From: UBA1732 sp045114235
GTDB taxonomy: Bacteria; Verrucomicrobiota; Lentisphaeria; Victivallales; UBA1829
Reading direction: 5' to 3'
Assembly (NCBI GenBank): GCA_045114235.1
Contig: JBGUKB010000095.1
Coordinates: 1 to 28,261 of the forward strand
DNA: 28,261 nucleotides
Shown: positions 1 to 7,437 of the stretch, in pieces
How positions within the stretch are numbered: the stretch's first letter is position 1
Layout of the letters: each line of letters opens with the position of its first letter
Made by a program: the position numbers and the translations under genes
The notes under the pieces: generated by a model
Told to the model about the DNA's origin: nothing
Seen by the model: only the letters and a program-made list of their open reading frames with translations
Database searches by the model: none

Positions 1-170
1 CCCATGCCGCCGCCGAAGCCGCCCATCGCGGGCGCGCCGCCGGGAGCAGCACCGGGACCGCCTGCGGGCGCGCCGCCAGCCGGAGCCTGTGCCGAAAGTG
101 AAGTTGCGAGGAAGAGCGCCCCTGCGAGAACCGAACAGGAGACGACCGCCGATTGGACATAACGTTTCAT
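1..170 (-). CDS. Secreted Gly/Ala/Pro-rich protein, N-terminal part (cut by window edge)
   Basis: Only the first 56 codons are inside the window; the gene runs off the left edge. The protein begins MKRYVQSAVV, continues with a hydrophobic stretch (about residues 7-24) and a likely signal-peptidase site after LSAQA, and then becomes almost pure Gly, Ala and Pro (repeats such as GGAPAGG, and GGFGGG further on). This fits an exported, flexible or glycine-rich envelope protein. The start is supported by a GGAG motif five bases upstream and by a good promoter further upstream at 284-312. It is divergent from the TM1266-type gene. I do not recognise the family; low-complexity sequence makes homology guesses unsafe. 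Confidence 0.6.
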   Translation of the reverse strand, partial: MKRYVQSAVVSCSVLAGALFLATSLSAQAPAGGAPAGGPGAAPGGAPAMGGFGGGM

Positions 171-283
171 AAAAACTCCATTATGTTTGGGGGTTGATAA
201 ATGAGGAGAGGTTGACTGTTATTTTGATGAACGCAAACGCATTTTTGAGCTGTTTTCAACAGCAAAAAGTGCATTTCACCGAT

Positions 284-312
284 AGTATACCACCCATCCG
301 AGCAAAAGTCAA
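284..312 (-). promoter_or_regulatory. Sigma-70-type promoter for the secreted protein
   Basis: On the minus strand a TTGACT box (307-312) is followed after 17 bases by TATACT (284-289), close to the sigma-70 consensus at ideal spacing. Transcription would start near 277 and give a leader of about 107 bases before the ATG at 170. Confidence 0.6.
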
Positions 313-482
313 GGTTAATTCACGTAAAAAAATCGGTAATATTGATTATTCTCTAAAAAGAAGAGATATTAATTCTTTTTTTGGAATTTCGGATTATTTA
401 GCAAATTCCAATATTCATATATCCACACGGTATGCCGACCGAAACAAAACATGCTCTTTTCGGACTTTTTTCGTTCCCGCGC

Positions 483-511
483 TTGCATCATACACGCACA
501 CGTGATATATT
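483..511 (+). promoter_or_regulatory. Candidate promoter of the hydrogenase-type locus
   Basis: TTGCAT (483-488), 17 bases, then TATATT (506-511). The -10 box matches the consensus at five of six positions; the -35 box is weaker. The start site would be near 518, about 37 bases before the TM1266-type start codon. It is the only clear promoter-like element seen upstream of the regulator, and the first candidate for driving the whole locus. Confidence 0.45.
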
Positions 512-554
512 AGATGGTAATCTTTTCAACCGCAAACAACGGAACGGAATCGCA

Positions 555-812
555 ATGGAAACTCGTGTGGCAGTACTGGCGATCCTCGCGGAGAGTTTCG
601 ACTCCGCGGAGCAGATCAACACACTCCTGCACGATTTCGGGCCGTACATCGTGGGCCGCATGGGCCTGCCCTACCGCGAAAGGAACGTGAACGTCATCAG
701 CATCGTGATCGATGCGCCGCCGGACAAGATCAACGCTTTGGCCGGAAAACTCGGTCGCATCGAAGGAGTCACGGCGAAAGCCGTCTACTCCAACCTCATA
801 ACAACTCACTGA
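555..812 (+). CDS. TM1266-type iron-only hydrogenase system regulator
   Basis: An 85-residue protein beginning METRVAVLAI, with the compact ferredoxin-like (ACT/NikR C-terminal-like) pattern of the TM1266 family. The family features seen are RVAVLAI at the N-terminus, a central GRMGLPYRERNVNVISIVIDA segment (the 'I-x-GRMGLP' region), and LAGKLGRIEGV near the C-terminus. In other anaerobes this family sits beside [FeFe]-hydrogenase maturation genes and is thought to regulate them; the ligand is unknown. I chose the ATG at 555 because the family starts there. The 41-codon upstream extension (from 432) is AT-rich and overlaps the promoter. No strong Shine-Dalgarno is visible. It lies 259 bases upstream of hydE, separated from it by a structured leader. 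Confidence 0.8.
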   Translation: METRVAVLAILAESFDSAEQINTLLHDFGPYIVGRMGLPYRERNVNVISIVIDAPPDKINALAGKLGRIEGVTAKAVYSNLITTH

Positions 813-911
813 GTCCGCGCCCGGCAAGCCGGGACCGGATTCATCCGATCAGATAACAAACTCTCCCCTGACGTCGAAAAGGAATTTGAGACGGAAGACC
901 GAGCGTGCGGC

Positions 912-965
912 ATCGGATCGGACTGCGGGAACCGCATGATTCATGCGGTCCGCGCAGTCTCCGAT
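912..965 (+). promoter_or_regulatory. Long imperfect hairpin in the hydE leader
   Basis: Nested inverted repeats: ATCGGA (912-917) with TCCGAT (960-965); GACTGCG (921-927) with CGCAGTC (953-959); and a perfect nine-base repeat ACCGCATGA (931-939) with TCATGCGGT (941-949). In RNA this gives a single long stem broken by one bulge and one small internal loop. As DNA, the 19-base core palindrome could equally be an operator. No T-run follows, so it is not itself a terminator. It lies immediately before the terminator-like hairpin at 977. Confidence 0.6.
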
Positions 966-976
966 CAACCATACAC

Positions 977-1016
977 GGCCGGATCCTTCACCAGGGGATC
1001 GCGGCCGATTCTTTTT
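977..1016 (+). terminator. Terminator or attenuator upstream of hydE
   Basis: GGCCG-GATCC (977-986) pairs with GGATC-g-CGGCC (996-1006), giving ten base pairs with one bulge and a nine-base loop. It is followed by GATTCTTTTT, with a five-T run at 1012-1016. It could end the TM1266-type transcript, or act as a regulated attenuator together with the long hairpin just upstream. Two further small stems follow before the hydE start: a GNRA tetraloop stem (1018-1031) and CTGCGG-AAA-CCGCAG (1043-1057). Confidence 0.5.
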
Positions 1017-1071
1017 CCCGGCGAAAGCCGGACGAGGAACGGCTGCGGAAACCGCAGGAAGAAAGCGCGCC

Positions 1072-2139
1072 ATGAACGCACGGAAACGACAGAACGAGCT
1101 CAGGATCGACCGCCTGAATGAGGAGAAGCGCCTCCCTCACGAGGAGTGGACGGCGCTGCTCTCCACGTGGGACGACTCCGACCGCGAATACGCCGCCGGG
1201 ATCGCCCGCGGGCTTGCCACGGCTCGGTTCGGGCACAACGTCTTCGTGCGCGGCATCGTTGAGTTCTCCAACGTCTGCCGCAACGACTGCCTGTACTGCG
1301 GCATCCGCAAGTCAAATCTGAACTTCGAGCGGTACCGTCTGACCGAGGCGGAGATCATTGAGTGCTGCGATGCCGGATACGAATACGGGTTCCGCACGTT
1401 CGTGCTTCAGAGCGGCGAGGATGCGACATATTCGCCGGAACGCCTCGCCGCGCTGGTCCGCACGCTCAAAACGAACCACCCGGACTGCGCCGTGACGCTG
1501 TCCGTCGGCGAGCTGGAACGCGCGGAGTATCAGATGCTGTTCGACGCCGGCGCGGACCGCTATCTCCTGAGGCACGAGACCGCCGATCCGGAGCACTACG
1601 CGAAACTCCACATGCCGAACCAGAGCTGGGAACGCCGCATGCAGTGTCTGCGCGACCTGAAAGAGATCGGATTCCAGACAGGATGCGGATTCATGGTCGG
1701 TTCGCCGTACCAGACGCCGGACACGCTCGCGAAGGACATGGAGTTCATCACGGAGTTCCGCCCCGCCATGATCGGCATCGGCCCCTTCATCCCCCACTGC
1801 GACACGCCGTTCAAAAATGAACCAGCCGGAAGCGTGGAACTCACGCTTTTCCTGCTCAGCCTGTGCCGCATCCTGCTCCCGGACGTGCTGCTGCCCGCCA
1901 CGACCGCCCTCGGCTCGCTCGACCCGGTCGGACGCGAAAAAGGCGTGCTCGCCGGAGCGAACGTCATCATGCCGAACCTGTCGCCGGAACAGGTCCGCGC
2001 CAAATACATGCTTTACAACAACAAAACCGCGGTCGACGTGGACACGCACATCACGACGTCCGATCTGCAGGCGCGCCTGCGGCGGATCGGCTACTCGGTC
2101 AAGGTCACCCGCGGGGATTACGGAGAAACGTCATGCTGA
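1072..2139 (+). CDS. hydE: HydE, radical SAM maturase of the [FeFe]-hydrogenase H-cluster (or close relative)
   Basis: A 355-residue radical SAM protein, close to the usual HydE length (about 350). The CX3CX2C iron-sulfur motif is CRNDCLYC with cysteines 69, 73 and 76. It is followed by family-typical segments: LQSGED, YLLRHETADPEHYAKLH, GCGFMVGSPYQT, IGIGPFIPH and ANVIMPNLSP. HydE uses S-adenosylmethionine to process the iron-cysteine precursor that becomes the diiron part of the H-cluster. I chose the ATG at 1072, which follows AGGAAGAAAG; the in-frame extension to 943 runs through the structured leader. The stop overlaps the next gene by seven bases. hydF and hydG are not in the window, and the neighbours are nitrogenase-like, so the substrate may differ from that of classical HydE. 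Related radical SAM groups (PylB, HmdB, BioB) are less likely from the motif pattern. Confidence 0.85.
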   Translation: MNARKRQNELRIDRLNEEKRLPHEEWTALLSTWDDSDREYAAGIARGLATARFGHNVFVRGIVEFSNVCRNDCLYCGIRKSNLNFERYRLTEAEIIECCDAGYEYGFRTFVLQSGEDATYSPERLAALVRTLKTNHPDCAVTLSVGELERAEYQMLFDAGADRYLLRHETADPEHYAKLHMPNQSWERRMQCLRDLKEIGFQTGCGFMVGSPYQTPDTLAKDMEFITEFRPAMIGIGPFIPHCDTPFKNEPAGSVELTLFLLSLCRILLPDVLLPATTALGSLDPVGREKGVLAGANVIMPNLSPEQVRAKYMLYNNKTAVDVDTHITTSDLQARLRRIGYSVKVTRGDYGETSC

Positions 2140-2903
2140 AACTCGCATTCTACGGAAAAGGCGGCATCGGGAAATCCACGACCGTATCGAACCTCGCCTC
2201 CGCGTTCGCCGCGAACGGCCTCAAGGTCATGCAGATCGGCTGCGACCCGAAGGCGGACTCCACCGCGTCCCTGCACGGCGGCGCGCGCATCCGTTCCATC
2301 CTCGACCTCGTCCGCGAACGCAACAACGATTTCACGCTCGACGAAATGGTCCGCGAGGGCGACGGCGGCGTGATCTGCGTGGAGGCGGGCGGTCCGACGC
2401 CCGGGCTCGGCTGCGCCGGACGCGGCATCATCACCGCGCTGGAGAAGCTTCAGGAGAAGGGCGCGTACGACGCGTACAAACCGGACGTGGTGCTGTACGA
2501 CGTGCTGGGCGACGTGGTCTGCGGCGGGTTCTCCATGCCGATGCGCAAAGGCTACGCCGACCGCGTGTTCATCCTCACCTCCGGCGAAACGATGTCGATC
2601 TACGCCGCCGCGAACATCGCGATGGCGGTGAAGAATTTCAGGGGGCGCGGCTACGCTTCGCTCGGCGGATTTGTGCTGAACCGCCGGAACGCGCCGGACG
2701 AGGACGCGAAGGCCGCGAAACTGGCGGCGGATTTCGATTCGACCGTCGTCGGCGCGCTCGACTGGAGCGAGACCGTCCAGCAGGCGGAACAGCTCGGGAA
2801 GACCGTCGTGCACGCGTTCCCGGAGAGTCCGATGGCCGCGCAGTACCGCGCGCTCGCGGAAGCCGTGCTCGCCGCCGCCCGGAAAGGAGACGCGCCATGC
2901 TGA
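2133..2903 (+). CDS. NifH-like ATP-dependent reductase, module 1
   Basis: A 256-residue homolog of the nitrogenase iron protein. The P-loop GKGGIGKST is at residues 8-16. The two cysteines that hold the shared [4Fe-4S] cluster between subunits are present: Cys94 in GLGCAGRG and Cys130 in DVLGDVVCGGF. The NifH/BchL/ChlL family hydrolyses ATP to pass single electrons to a NifDK-like partner. It is shorter than true NifH (about 290) and lacks its long C-terminal tail, as in many nitrogenase-like proteins. The start overlaps the hydE stop by seven bases, implying translational coupling. A NifD-like gene follows, overlapping the end by seven bases. The second copy at 5375 is very similar, with stretches identical in DNA. 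Confidence 0.9.
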   Translation: MLKLAFYGKGGIGKSTTVSNLASAFAANGLKVMQIGCDPKADSTASLHGGARIRSILDLVRERNNDFTLDEMVREGDGGVICVEAGGPTPGLGCAGRGIITALEKLQEKGAYDAYKPDVVLYDVLGDVVCGGFSMPMRKGYADRVFILTSGETMSIYAAANIAMAVKNFRGRGYASLGGFVLNRRNAPDEDAKAAKLAADFDSTVVGALDWSETVQQAEQLGKTVVHAFPESPMAAQYRALAEAVLAAARKGDAPC

Positions 2904-4231
2904 AACGCTTGAACGGAGAAGACGACATGACCGGGGCCGAGGTCGCGATCCGCGACGCCGCGTTCCCCGTGCCGTTCGTCTCCGGCCTGGAATACAACGC
3001 GCCCGCCCGCGGCCCGTGGAACATCGTCCACACGGGCATGCTGATCCCCGAATCGCACCAGGTATTCGCCTGCGCGCAGGGCTGCCTCCGCGGCGTGATC
3101 CTGACCGCCGCCGAAATGATCGCCATGGACCGCATGTCGTGGATCTCCGTGGACCAGAACGACCTGTTCGACGGCTCGCTGGAACGCAACATCGTGGACG
3201 GCACGGCGGAGATCATCCGCAAGCTGCCGGAGAAGCCGCGCGCGGTCCTGCTCTTCATCAGCTGCGTGCACCTCTTCGCCGGATGCGATTTCGAGGTCAT
3301 GCTGAACGAACTCCGCGCGATGTTCCCGGACATCGACTTCATCGACTGCTACATGAACCCGACCATGCGGAAAAGCGGGCTCACGCCCGACCAGCTCATG
3401 CGCCGCCAGCTCTACGCGCCGTTCATGCCCTGCCCCGCCGACAGAAACGCCGTGAACCTCATCGGCAACGACCGTCCGACCGACGAAACCAGCGAGCTCG
3501 TCCAGCTCATCAGAAACGCCGGACGCGAACTCCGCGACATCACGCTGTGCAGGACATATGACGAATACATGCGCATGGCGAAAAGCGCGTTGAACATCAC
3601 CTATCTGCCGACCGCGAAGGCGTCCGGCGACGAGCTCGAAAAACGCCTCGGACGCAAACATCTTTATCTGCCGCTTTCCTACGATTTCGACGAGATCGAA
3701 CGCAATCTGAACACCCTCGCCGACGCGCTTGGCATCGCCGCACCAGACTGGACCGACGCGAAACGGAACGCCGTCCGCGCGCTCGAACAGGCGAAATCGG
3801 CCATCGGCGACACCCCGGTCGAGATCGACTACACCGCCACGCCGCGTCCCGTCGGACTCGCCCTGCTCCTCGCCGAACACGGCTTCCGCGTGACGCGCGT
3901 CTACACGGACGCCATGATCGAGGAGGAACGCCCCGCGTTCGAACGTCTCCGCGCGCTCGTCCCGGACCTGCTTCTGACCGCCACGGTCAATGTGAAGATG
4001 CGGTTCGCGGGCAAGGGCGTCCACGAATCCAGCGACGTGCTGGCGATCGGGCAGAAGGCCGCGTATTTCAGCGGCACGAAGCACTTCGTGAACATCGTTT
4101 CCGGCGGCGGCATGTACGGATTCGACGGCGTCGCGCGCCTCGCGCAGCGTATGATCGAAGCCGCAGCGCACGAACAGGACACCGAGGCCGTGATCCAGCA
4201 CAAGGGCCTCGGATGCAGGAGCTGCTTATGA
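2897..4231 (+). CDS. NifD-like nitrogenase component 1 homolog, module 1
   Basis: 444 residues, nitrogenase component 1 type (alpha-like). By alignment by eye, Cys59 in HQVFACAQGC corresponds to NifD Cys88 and Cys123 in FISCVHLFAGC to NifD Cys154, both ligands of the inter-subunit cluster. A Cys62 equivalent is not seen. The M-cluster ligands are also not seen: the region of NifD Cys275 reads ALNITYLPTAKASG, and the NifD His442 region (PYHGFDG) reads GMYGFDG. An active-site cofactor like FeMo-co would therefore need other ligands. The protein ends GLGCRSCL, with a CxxC at the extreme C-terminus. The start at 2897 is supported by GGAG seven bases upstream. Its stop overlaps the next ATG in an ATGA. 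The substrate is unknown. Confidence 0.8.
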   Translation: MLKRLNGEDDMTGAEVAIRDAAFPVPFVSGLEYNAPARGPWNIVHTGMLIPESHQVFACAQGCLRGVILTAAEMIAMDRMSWISVDQNDLFDGSLERNIVDGTAEIIRKLPEKPRAVLLFISCVHLFAGCDFEVMLNELRAMFPDIDFIDCYMNPTMRKSGLTPDQLMRRQLYAPFMPCPADRNAVNLIGNDRPTDETSELVQLIRNAGRELRDITLCRTYDEYMRMAKSALNITYLPTAKASGDELEKRLGRKHLYLPLSYDFDEIERNLNTLADALGIAAPDWTDAKRNAVRALEQAKSAIGDTPVEIDYTATPRPVGLALLLAEHGFRVTRVYTDAMIEEERPAFERLRALVPDLLLTATVNVKMRFAGKGVHESSDVLAIGQKAAYFSGTKHFVNIVSGGGMYGFDGVARLAQRMIEAAAHEQDTEAVIQHKGLGCRSCL

Positions 4232-5373
4232 AACAGACCGCCAGAATCATCTCCATCCACGCGGCCGACACCTCCGGCGTGTGCTCCATGCTGTACGAAC
4301 TCGGCGGCATGGTCGTCGTCCACGACGCCTCCGGCTGCAATTCCACCTACTCCACGCACGACGAACCACGCTGGTACCGTCAGGACAGCATGATCTACAT
4401 CTCCGCCCTCACGGAGGCCGACGCGATCCTCGGCAACGACGAAAAGCTCATCTCCGACGTCGCGTCCGCCGCGAAGGACCTCTCGCCGCGCTTCATCGCG
4501 CTCTGCGGCGCACCCGTCCCGCTCCTCGCCGGGACCGATTTCCCCGCCATCGCCGCCGAGGTCGAATCCCGCACCGGCATCCCGGCGTTCGGGCTCCACA
4601 CCAGCGGCATGCACTCCTACCTGACCGGAGCCTCCGAGGCGCTGGAGGCCGTCGTGTCGCGGTTCTGCACCGACAAGCTCCCCCGCACGGACGCGCCCTC
4701 CGCGAACATCATCGGCGCGACCCCGCTGGATTTCTCGATCAACGGCACGGTCGAATCCATCATCGACTGGCTGAAGAACGCCGGATTCGAACTCGTCTCC
4801 TGCATGGCGATGGGCAGCACGCTCGACGACATCCGCCGTGCCTCCGCCGCCCATGTCAACCTCGTCGTGTCCTCCTGCGGGATCGCGACCGCCGAACTCC
4901 TCCGGGAGCGCTTCGGCACGCCGTGGGTCGCAGGCGTCCCGATTGGAAAAAGTTTCTCCGCCAAGCTCGCGTCCGCGCTGAAAACCGCGATAAGAAACGG
5001 CGAATGCGCCCTGCCCTGCGCGGCACGCGATGCCTCGACACCCGGCAAAAAGCTCGTCATCCCCGGCGAAACCGTCTTCTCCGGCTCGCTTGCCGCCGCA
5101 ATCGAATCCGACCTCGGCGCGCCGTGCCGCGTGCTGTGCTCGCTGGAGGCGGAGGACCGTCTGCTCGCACCCGGCGACCTGCGCATCTTCGACGAGGACG
5201 CCGCCGCGGAAGCGTTCGCCGCATCGTCCGGCGTGATCGCCGACCCGATGTACGCGCCCGTCTGCCCGCCGGACATCCCGTTCCACCGCCTCCCCCACGA
5301 GGCGTTCTCCGGCAGATGCTACCGCAAGGAATCCCTGAACCTGATCGACCGTCCCCTTCCCTGGAGGTTTTAA
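4228..5373 (+). CDS. NifK-like nitrogenase component 1 homolog, module 1
   Basis: 381 residues, beta-like partner of the preceding NifD-like protein. Three cysteines match the three cluster ligands of NifK by order and spacing: Cys19 (SGVCSML), Cys37 (DASGCNS) and Cys93 (ALCGAPVP). The segment DAILGNDEKL matches the NifK loop between the second and third cysteine. It is shorter than NifK (about 520) because it lacks the N-terminal extension, as in other nitrogenase-like beta subunits. I prefer the ATG at 4228 over the one at 4213: it overlaps the upstream stop as ATGA and has AGGAG six bases before it. The second NifH-like gene starts one base after the stop. Confidence 0.8.
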   Translation: MKQTARIISIHAADTSGVCSMLYELGGMVVVHDASGCNSTYSTHDEPRWYRQDSMIYISALTEADAILGNDEKLISDVASAAKDLSPRFIALCGAPVPLLAGTDFPAIAAEVESRTGIPAFGLHTSGMHSYLTGASEALEAVVSRFCTDKLPRTDAPSANIIGATPLDFSINGTVESIIDWLKNAGFELVSCMAMGSTLDDIRRASAAHVNLVVSSCGIATAELLRERFGTPWVAGVPIGKSFSAKLASALKTAIRNGECALPCAARDASTPGKKLVIPGETVFSGSLAAAIESDLGAPCRVLCSLEAEDRLLAPGDLRIFDEDAAAEAFAASSGVIADPMYAPVCPPDIPFHRLPHEAFSGRCYRKESLNLIDRPLPWRF

Positions 5374-5374
5374 C

Positions 5375-6139
5375 ATGCTGAAACTCGCGATATACGGCAA
5401 AGGCGGCATCGGCAAATCGACCGTGACATCCAACCTCGCGGCGGCGTTCGCGCGCCTCGGCAAGAAAGTGATCCAGATCGGCTGCGACCCGAAGGCCGAC
5501 TCCACCATCAATCTGCTCGGCGGCGACCCCGTGATCCCCGTCATGAACTTCCTGCGCGAACACGACCGCGAACCCGAACGCATCGAGGAGATCGCGAAGA
5601 CCGGATTCGGCGGCGTGCTGTGCATCGAGACGGGCGGCCCGACCCCCGGACTCGGCTGCGCCGGACGCGGCATCATCACGACGTTCAGCCTGCTCGCCGA
5701 CCTGAAATTGTTTGAAACGTACAAGCCCGACGTGGTGCTGTACGACGTGCTGGGCGACGTGGTCTGCGGCGGATTCGCCGCCCCGATCCGCGAAGGGTAC
5801 GCCTCGCAGGTCCTGATCGTGACCTCCGGCGAGAAGATGGCGCTCTACGCCGCCAACAATATCAACAGCGCCGTGCACAATTTCGAGGACCGCGGCTATG
5901 CCGCCGTGCGCGGCATCGTGCTGAACCGCCGGAGTGTCGACCGCGAGGAGGAGAAAGTGCTCGCCTTCGCCGACGCGAACGGCCTCCCCATTGTGGCGGA
6001 CATCCCGCGCAGCGACGACATCATCCGGTACGAGGACATGGGCAAGACGGTCGTCGAGGGCGATCCCGAGCTCGACGTGAGCAAACGCTTCCTCGCGCTC
6101 GCGCAACTCCTTCTCGACGAGGAGAAAGGATCCGCATGA
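5375..6139 (+). CDS. NifH-like ATP-dependent reductase, module 2
   Basis: 254 residues, paralog of the 2133-2903 protein. P-loop GKGGIGKST at residues 8-16; cluster cysteines Cys95 (GLGCAGRG) and Cys131 (DVLGDVVCGGF). All features needed for ATP-driven electron transfer are visible. The start has a strong GGAGG site and follows the previous stop by one base; the end overlaps the next gene in an ATGA. Two stretches (5651-5679 and 5729-5772) are identical in DNA to the first copy at 2406-2434 and 2484-2527. A dedicated reductase for each NifDK-like pair suggests that the two complexes are not interchangeable. Confidence 0.9.
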   Translation: MLKLAIYGKGGIGKSTVTSNLAAAFARLGKKVIQIGCDPKADSTINLLGGDPVIPVMNFLREHDREPERIEEIAKTGFGGVLCIETGGPTPGLGCAGRGIITTFSLLADLKLFETYKPDVVLYDVLGDVVCGGFAAPIREGYASQVLIVTSGEKMALYAANNINSAVHNFEDRGYAAVRGIVLNRRSVDREEEKVLAFADANGLPIVADIPRSDDIIRYEDMGKTVVEGDPELDVSKRFLALAQLLLDEEKGSA

Positions 6140-7437
6140 ACCACGCGTACTCCATCACGGCGGCCGAACTCGCGGCGCGCGGCAAAGACGACATCCCGCC
6201 CGAACTCCTGTCCTCCGCCCATCTCATCTACAGCTCCCCCGCCACGCTGGCGTTCAACTCGCCCGGCGCGCAGGGATTCGGCGTGAAACGCGCCGGCCTC
6301 GCCGTGCCCGGATCGGTCATGCTGCTGGTCGCCCCGGCGTGCTGCGGACGCAACACCTCCGCGCTCGGCTGCGAGGCGTCCCTCGCCGAACGGTTCTTCT
6401 ACCTCATGCAGGACGACACGGACATCGTGACGGGGCGCCATCTGGCGCGCATCCCGGAGGCGGTGAAGGAAGTCTGCGACTCCTGCGCGACGCGTCCGTC
6501 CGCGGTCATGATCTGCATCACGTGCGTGGACGCCCTGCTCGGCACGGATATGGAACGCGTCTGCCGGAAGGCCTCGGACTACGCCGGCGTGCCGGTCGTG
6601 CCGTGCTACATGTACGCGCTGACCCGCGAAGGCCGCCTGCCGCCGATGGTCTCGGTGCGGCGTTCGGTCTACTCCCTGCTCCAGCCGCGCGAAAAAGTCC
6701 CGACCTCCGTCAACATCCTCGGGTTCTTCTCGCCTCTGCGCGACGACGCCGAGCTGTACACTTTGCTGAAATCCGCCGGAGTCCGCGCGATCCGCGAGAT
6801 CTCCCGCTGCGCCACGTTCGAAGAATATCAGGCGATGGCGGAGGCGAACTTCAATCTCGTGCTCAATCAGGAAGCCCGCCACGCCGCCGCCGATTTGCAA
6901 AAAAGACTGGGCATCCCGTCTATCGAGCTCGCCCGCCTCTACCAGACGGACAAGATCGCGAACCAGTACCGTCTGCTCGGACAGGCAGTCGGCGCGGAGT
7001 TCGACGATGCGCCGTACCGCGAACGCGCCGAACAGGCGATCAATGATTTCCGCGACAGATTCGGGCACCGCACGTTTGCCGTGGGCGAATGGCTGAACGC
7101 CGACCCGTTCGAGCTTTCGCTCTCGCTGATCCGCAACGGATTCGCCGTCTCCGAGATATTCGGAACAGTCGGCGGCTCCAACTTCGTTTATGTAAAAAAG
7201 ATCGCCGCGCTCAGCCCCGACACGAAAATCTATTCCAATCTCGCCCCGTCCATGATGTTCTACGACGGCGCGGATTCGCACTGCGACACGGTCATCGGAC
7301 GCGACGCGATGTATTATCATCCGGCTCTGCCCGGCGTACCGTGGAACGAGGAACAGCAGCCCTTCGGTTACGCCGGAGTCACCGCGCTCTTCGACGTGCT
7401 CGGCATGGCGCTTTCGGGAAAGGAGGCGGCACGATGA
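6136..7437 (+). CDS. NifD-like nitrogenase component 1 homolog, module 2
   Basis: 433 residues, alpha-like and only distantly similar to the module 1 NifD-like protein. The cysteine pattern is APACCGRNTS (Cys69/Cys70, at the place of NifD Cys88), Cys79, a CDSC at 114-117, and MICITC (Cys127/Cys130; one lies at the place of NifD Cys154). A NifD Cys62 equivalent is not seen. The region of the M-cluster cysteine reads FNLVLNQEARH and the region of the M-cluster histidine reads QQPFGYAG, so both FeMo-co ligands appear absent. The start overlaps the upstream stop (ATGA), so the module is translationally coupled. The function could be catalytic, or that of an assembly scaffold analogous to NifEN; the sequence alone does not decide. 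Confidence 0.75.
   Translation: MNHAYSITAAELAARGKDDIPPELLSSAHLIYSSPATLAFNSPGAQGFGVKRAGLAVPGSVMLLVAPACCGRNTSALGCEASLAERFFYLMQDDTDIVTGRHLARIPEAVKEVCDSCATRPSAVMICITCVDALLGTDMERVCRKASDYAGVPVVPCYMYALTREGRLPPMVSVRRSVYSLLQPREKVPTSVNILGFFSPLRDDAELYTLLKSAGVRAIREISRCATFEEYQAMAEANFNLVLNQEARHAAADLQKRLGIPSIELARLYQTDKIANQYRLLGQAVGAEFDDAPYRERAEQAINDFRDRFGHRTFAVGEWLNADPFELSLSLIRNGFAVSEIFGTVGGSNFVYVKKIAALSPDTKIYSNLAPSMMFYDGADSHCDTVIGRDAMYYHPALPGVPWNEEQQPFGYAGVTALFDVLGMALSGKEAAR

Larger units (their letters stand above)
171..554. other. AT-rich divergent intergenic region
   Basis: This stretch separates the divergent secreted-protein gene and the TM1266-type gene. It is clearly more AT-rich than its surroundings. 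It holds one promoter pointing each way (284-312 minus, 483-511 plus). It also holds two AT-rich inverted repeats: 355-362 with 373-380 (AAAAAGAA / TTCTTTTT) and 383-389 with 403-409 (GGAATTT / AAATTCC). These could be weak terminators or operator-like sites. A 103-codon open frame here (194-505) has no convincing ribosome site and an atypical composition, so I do not call it a gene. Confidence 0.6.

Noticed and set aside
194..505. 103-codon open frame on the plus strand
   Set aside because: AT-rich, atypical composition, no ribosome site, overlaps both divergent promoters.
943..1071. N-terminal extension of HydE
   Set aside because: It would run through the hairpin and terminator region; HydE family length and the ribosome site favour 1072.
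3901..5724. 607-codon minus-strand frame opposite the nitrogenase-like genes
   Set aside because: Shadow frame; it contains the reverse reading of conserved NifH-like and NifK-like coding sequence and shows no domain of its own.
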